The translations under genes and the position numbers were made by a program. A stretch of DNA of 7,229 nucleotides. Origin: Treponema sp. Lineage in GTDB: Bacteria; Spirochaetota; Spirochaetia; Treponematales; Breznakiellaceae. Positions within the stretch are counted from its first letter, which is position 1. Each line of letters begins with the position of its first letter. A model generated the notes under the pieces. It saw only the letters and a program-made list of their open reading frames with translations. It searched no databases and had not been told where the DNA came from. This document shows positions 5,278 through 7,229 of the stretch, piece by piece. Location: assembly GCA_031290325.1 (NCBI GenBank), contig JAITNU010000042.1, forward strand, positions 1 to 7,229. The letters run 5' to 3'.

Positions 5278-5776
5278 ACCGCCTGCATCCCCGGAGCACA
5301 GCCGCCGTATCATCGGGGTTGATCCGGGGCTTGCCGCCTCGGGCTGGGGGATTATTGATTTTGACCACCAGCGGATTCGGTACATTGCCCACGGGTGTAT
5401 CGAAACCAAGGCGGACCGTCCCCGGTCGGAGCGGCTCTTTTCGATTTATGACCGCTTTCGCACCTTGTTGGAGATCTATCATCCAAGCGAAGGGGCCATA
5501 GAAACCCTCTATTTCTCGAAAAACGTGAGCAGTGCTATTCCCGTTGCAGAGGCCCGCGGGGTGCTCTGCATGAGCCTGGCAGAGCGGGGGCTTCCGGTGC
5601 GGGAGTTTACCCCTAATACCATCAAGCAGGCAGTGGTAGGCCGAGGCACAGCGGATAAGGCCCAGGTACAGGACCTGGTACGCATCATCCTGGGGCTTCC
5701 TTCCATTCCCACCCCTAACCATGCCGCTGACGCCCTGGGGGTCGCGGTATGTTGCGCTCATACGATCTTGGTGTGA
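5258..5776 (+). CDS. ruvC: RuvC, Holliday junction resolvase, 172 aa
   Basis: RuvC is a Mg2+-dependent homodimeric endonuclease that cuts Holliday junctions symmetrically together with RuvAB. Catalytic residues are recognisable: Asp22 in IIGVDPGLAASGWGII, Glu82 in AIETLYFSKN, and His155 and Asp158 in NHAADALGVA. The His replaces the first of the two Asp residues of the E. coli enzyme, as in Thermus RuvC. Phe86 fits the junction-stacking position, and GRGTADKAQVQ (128-138) is a conserved loop. I start at the ATG at 5258, which overlaps the end of yebC by 20 nt and gives the usual length with about 17 residues before the first strand. A longer in-frame extension to 5171 lies within yebC and is unlikely. 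No clear Shine-Dalgarno site is seen, so translational coupling to yebC is probable. ruvA and ruvB are not in this window. Confidence 0.95.
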   Translation: MDLRLNKPPASPEHSRRIIGVDPGLAASGWGIIDFDHQRIRYIAHGCIETKADRPRSERLFSIYDRFRTLLEIYHPSEGAIETLYFSKNVSSAIPVAEARGVLCMSLAERGLPVREFTPNTIKQAVVGRGTADKAQVQDLVRIILGLPSIPTPNHAADALGVAVCCAHTILV

Positions 5777-5777
5777 T

Positions 5778-6662
5778 ATGGACATCGGTTCTATAGCAAA
5801 TCACCGGGCCAGGGAAGCAGGCATCCTGGTATACCCCGTGTATTCCCGGCGCTCCCAAGGGCTTTCGGTAGGGATTAACCTGTTCCCAGACGTTAAGGTC
5901 TGTTCCTTTGATTGTCCCTACTGTGAGGTCTTCCCCTTTAAAACGGATACCAGGTTTTCCACCGCAGCACTGGAAACCGAGCTGCGGTCTACCCTGCTCC
6001 GCTTAAAGGCCCAGGGCGCCGCCATCAGGGACCTCTGTTTTTCCGGCAATGGAGAGCCTACCCTGGCCCCTGCTTTCCCAGAGGCCCTGGAAGCCGCTTC
6101 CCTGATACGGGATGAGGTAGTTCCTGATGCGGACCTCGTGGTGATCACTAATGGTACGGGGCTGCTTAATGACCGGACCTTCGCGCTTTTGCACCGCGCT
6201 GCTACAGGGCATACAGGGCTTAATATCTGGTTGAAACTAGATGCGGGAACCGAAGGCTGGTACCAGGAGCTGGATCGTGCTCAGATACCTTTTGCACAGC
6301 TCATCGGGAAAATCAAGGAATTCCTGGGTTGTGCCCCGGTAACCCTTCAAACCATGCTCTGTTCAGTGAAGGGCAAGCCCCCCTCTCCAGAAGAAGCAGC
6401 AGCCTGGGAAGCGCTGGTGGTGGAACTGGCCGGAATCGCCAGGGCGGCCAGCCGGGGAGCCGCGTCCCAGGATGTGGAGTTGCCGGGAATCCGGGACCTT
6501 CAAATCTACGGCAAGGCCCGGCCCGCGCCGGAGGACCCTCTGGCAACGGCGCTGCCCATCTCATACCTTGAAGCTAGGGCCGCGTCCATCAGAACGGCCC
6601 TTGAACGGGGAGGATTACAAGACCCTTCAGGAAAGGCCATCCTGGTACGGGTATTTCCCTGA
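5778..6662 (+). CDS. Radical SAM protein related to COG0731 (TYW1/wyosine-type), 294 aa
   Basis: The cluster-binding motif is CSFDCPYC (Cys42, Cys46, Cys49), a classic CxxxCxxC that binds a 4Fe-4S cluster and cleaves S-adenosylmethionine. It is preceded by SVGINLFPDVKV and followed by FSGNGEPTLAPAFPEALEA (88-106), the 'GNGEPTL' SAM-contact motif of COG0731. VVITNGTGLL (121-130) and WLKLDAGTEGWY (151-162) are further barrel strands, and the C-terminus (LQIYGKARPAPED) matches the family end. Archaeal and eukaryotic relatives build the wyosine base in tRNA-Phe. Bacteria lack that pathway, so the substrate here is unknown. The ATG at 5778 is one base after the ruvC stop, which implies coupling. 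In-frame starts back to 5721 would overlap ruvC and add sequence not typical of the family. Confidence 0.88.
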   Translation: MDIGSIANHRAREAGILVYPVYSRRSQGLSVGINLFPDVKVCSFDCPYCEVFPFKTDTRFSTAALETELRSTLLRLKAQGAAIRDLCFSGNGEPTLAPAFPEALEAASLIRDEVVPDADLVVITNGTGLLNDRTFALLHRAATGHTGLNIWLKLDAGTEGWYQELDRAQIPFAQLIGKIKEFLGCAPVTLQTMLCSVKGKPPSPEEAAAWEALVVELAGIARAASRGAASQDVELPGIRDLQIYGKARPAPEDPLATALPISYLEARAASIRTALERGGLQDPSGKAILVRVFP

Positions 6663-6719
6663 ACTATTCAGGGGGCAGCTTGCTGGCGCAGCATAACAAC
6701 CGATGGCTCTACAAAAAAG

Positions 6720-6749
6720 TTGACAGAATACTTTAAGCAGGGGGATACT
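6720..6749 (+). promoter_or_regulatory. Putative sigma-70 promoter of cstA
   Basis: A perfect TTGACA (6720-6725), an 18-nt spacer and GATACT (6744-6749, four of six) would start transcription near 6756, about 19 nt before the cstA ATG. The 112-bp gap after the radical SAM gene and this promoter suggest cstA is transcribed separately from the yebC operon. Confidence 0.52.
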
Positions 6750-6774
6750 AAATGGAGTAAACTGAGGAGGTGTT

Positions 6775-7229
6775 ATGATTTCTTTTATCGTAGCGGTTGT
6801 CGCGTTAATACTGGGATATGTATTATACGGCAAAATTGTGGAAAAGGTCTTTGTGATCAAACCGGAAGCTCAAACCCCGGCAGTACGGATCCATGACGGA
6901 ATTGATTATGTTGCCATGGACTGGAAGAAGGCTATGCTCATCCAGTTCCTGAACATCGCGGGAACCGGTCCTATCTTCGGTGCCATTGCCGGGGCCTTAT
7001 GGGGACCGGCGGCCTTTGCATGGATTGTCTTGGGATGTATTTTTGCTGGCGCGGTGCATGACTACTTTTCAGGAATGTTGTCCCTTCGGAACGACGGTGC
7101 GAGTATCTCCGAAATCGTCGGTAAGTATCTCGGCACCATCCCCCGGTACATCATGCGGGTCTTTTCGGTGGTGCTGCTGATTCTGGTGGGAGTGGTGTTC
7201 ATAACCAGTCCCGCGCAGATCCTCAGAAA
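6775..7229 (+). CDS. cstA: CstA, carbon starvation membrane transporter, N-terminal part
   Basis: The first 151 codons are present; the gene continues past the right edge. CstA proteins are polytopic inner-membrane carriers linked to uptake of peptides or pyruvate when carbon is scarce. The first membrane helix (residues 2-20, ISFIVAVVALILGYVLYGK) and the family motifs VRIHDGIDYVAMDW and LNIAGTGPIFGAIAGALWGP (59-78) are clear. They are followed by a second hydrophobic stretch, AFAWIVLGCIFAGAVHDYFSG, containing the conserved HDYFSG. A further membrane segment lies near residues 128-144 (VFSVVLLILVGVVFIT). GAGGAGGT ends 2 nt before the ATG, with the GGAGG core about 5 nt away, a strong start signal. 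Whether it is the long or short family form cannot be told here. Confidence 0.93.
   Translation, partial: MISFIVAVVALILGYVLYGKIVEKVFVIKPEAQTPAVRIHDGIDYVAMDWKKAMLIQFLNIAGTGPIFGAIAGALWGPAAFAWIVLGCIFAGAVHDYFSGMLSLRNDGASISEIVGKYLGTIPRYIMRVFSVVLLILVGVVFITSPAQILR

Noticed and set aside
6681..6693. Terminator after the radical SAM gene
   Set aside because: TGCTG-GCG-CAGCA forms a 5-bp stem with a 3-nt loop but has no following T-run, so it does not qualify as an intrinsic terminator.

Overview
The window holds three blocks. It looks like a spirochaete chromosome, most probably a Treponema relative. That placement is an inference from the gene families (a small retroviral-type aspartic protease, a BrnT-like toxin-antitoxin pair, YebC-RuvC, CstA) and the moderately high GC; there is no rRNA or other marker to prove it.

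Block 1 (1-1060, minus strand) is an accessory patch of small genes. Reading along the minus strand, these are a remnant of an antitoxin 3' end (945-1060), a complete BrnT-like toxin (620-868), its antitoxin (404-610), and the start of a clan AA aspartic protease that runs off the left edge (1-254). A direct repeat of about 160 bp (310-466 and 899-1060), with a perfectly identical 108-bp core, flanks the toxin-antitoxin unit. Each copy carries an antitoxin C-terminal tail, a weak hairpin with a T-run, and the TTGACA -35 box of the next gene. This suggests promoter-toxin-antitoxin cassettes joined end to end. The antitoxin frame ends at a premature stop inside a palindrome. The plausible rest of the protein lies in another frame, and the change is identical in both copies.

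Block 2 (1067-4390, minus strand) is an operon-like run: a 41-codon leader ORF (4265-4390), a UvrD/PcrA-type helicase of 787 aa (1895-4258), and a 265-aa protein resembling a shortened class-III aminotransferase (1067-1864).

Block 3 (4537-7229, plus strand) starts from a strong extended -10 promoter in the 146-bp divergent region. It contains yebC, ruvC (overlapping yebC by 20 nt) and a radical SAM protein (1 nt after ruvC). After a 112-bp gap with its own promoter comes the start of cstA, cut by the right edge. The divergent gap thus separates a repair helicase from a Holliday-junction resolvase. No rRNA, tRNA, insertion sequence or CRISPR array was seen.
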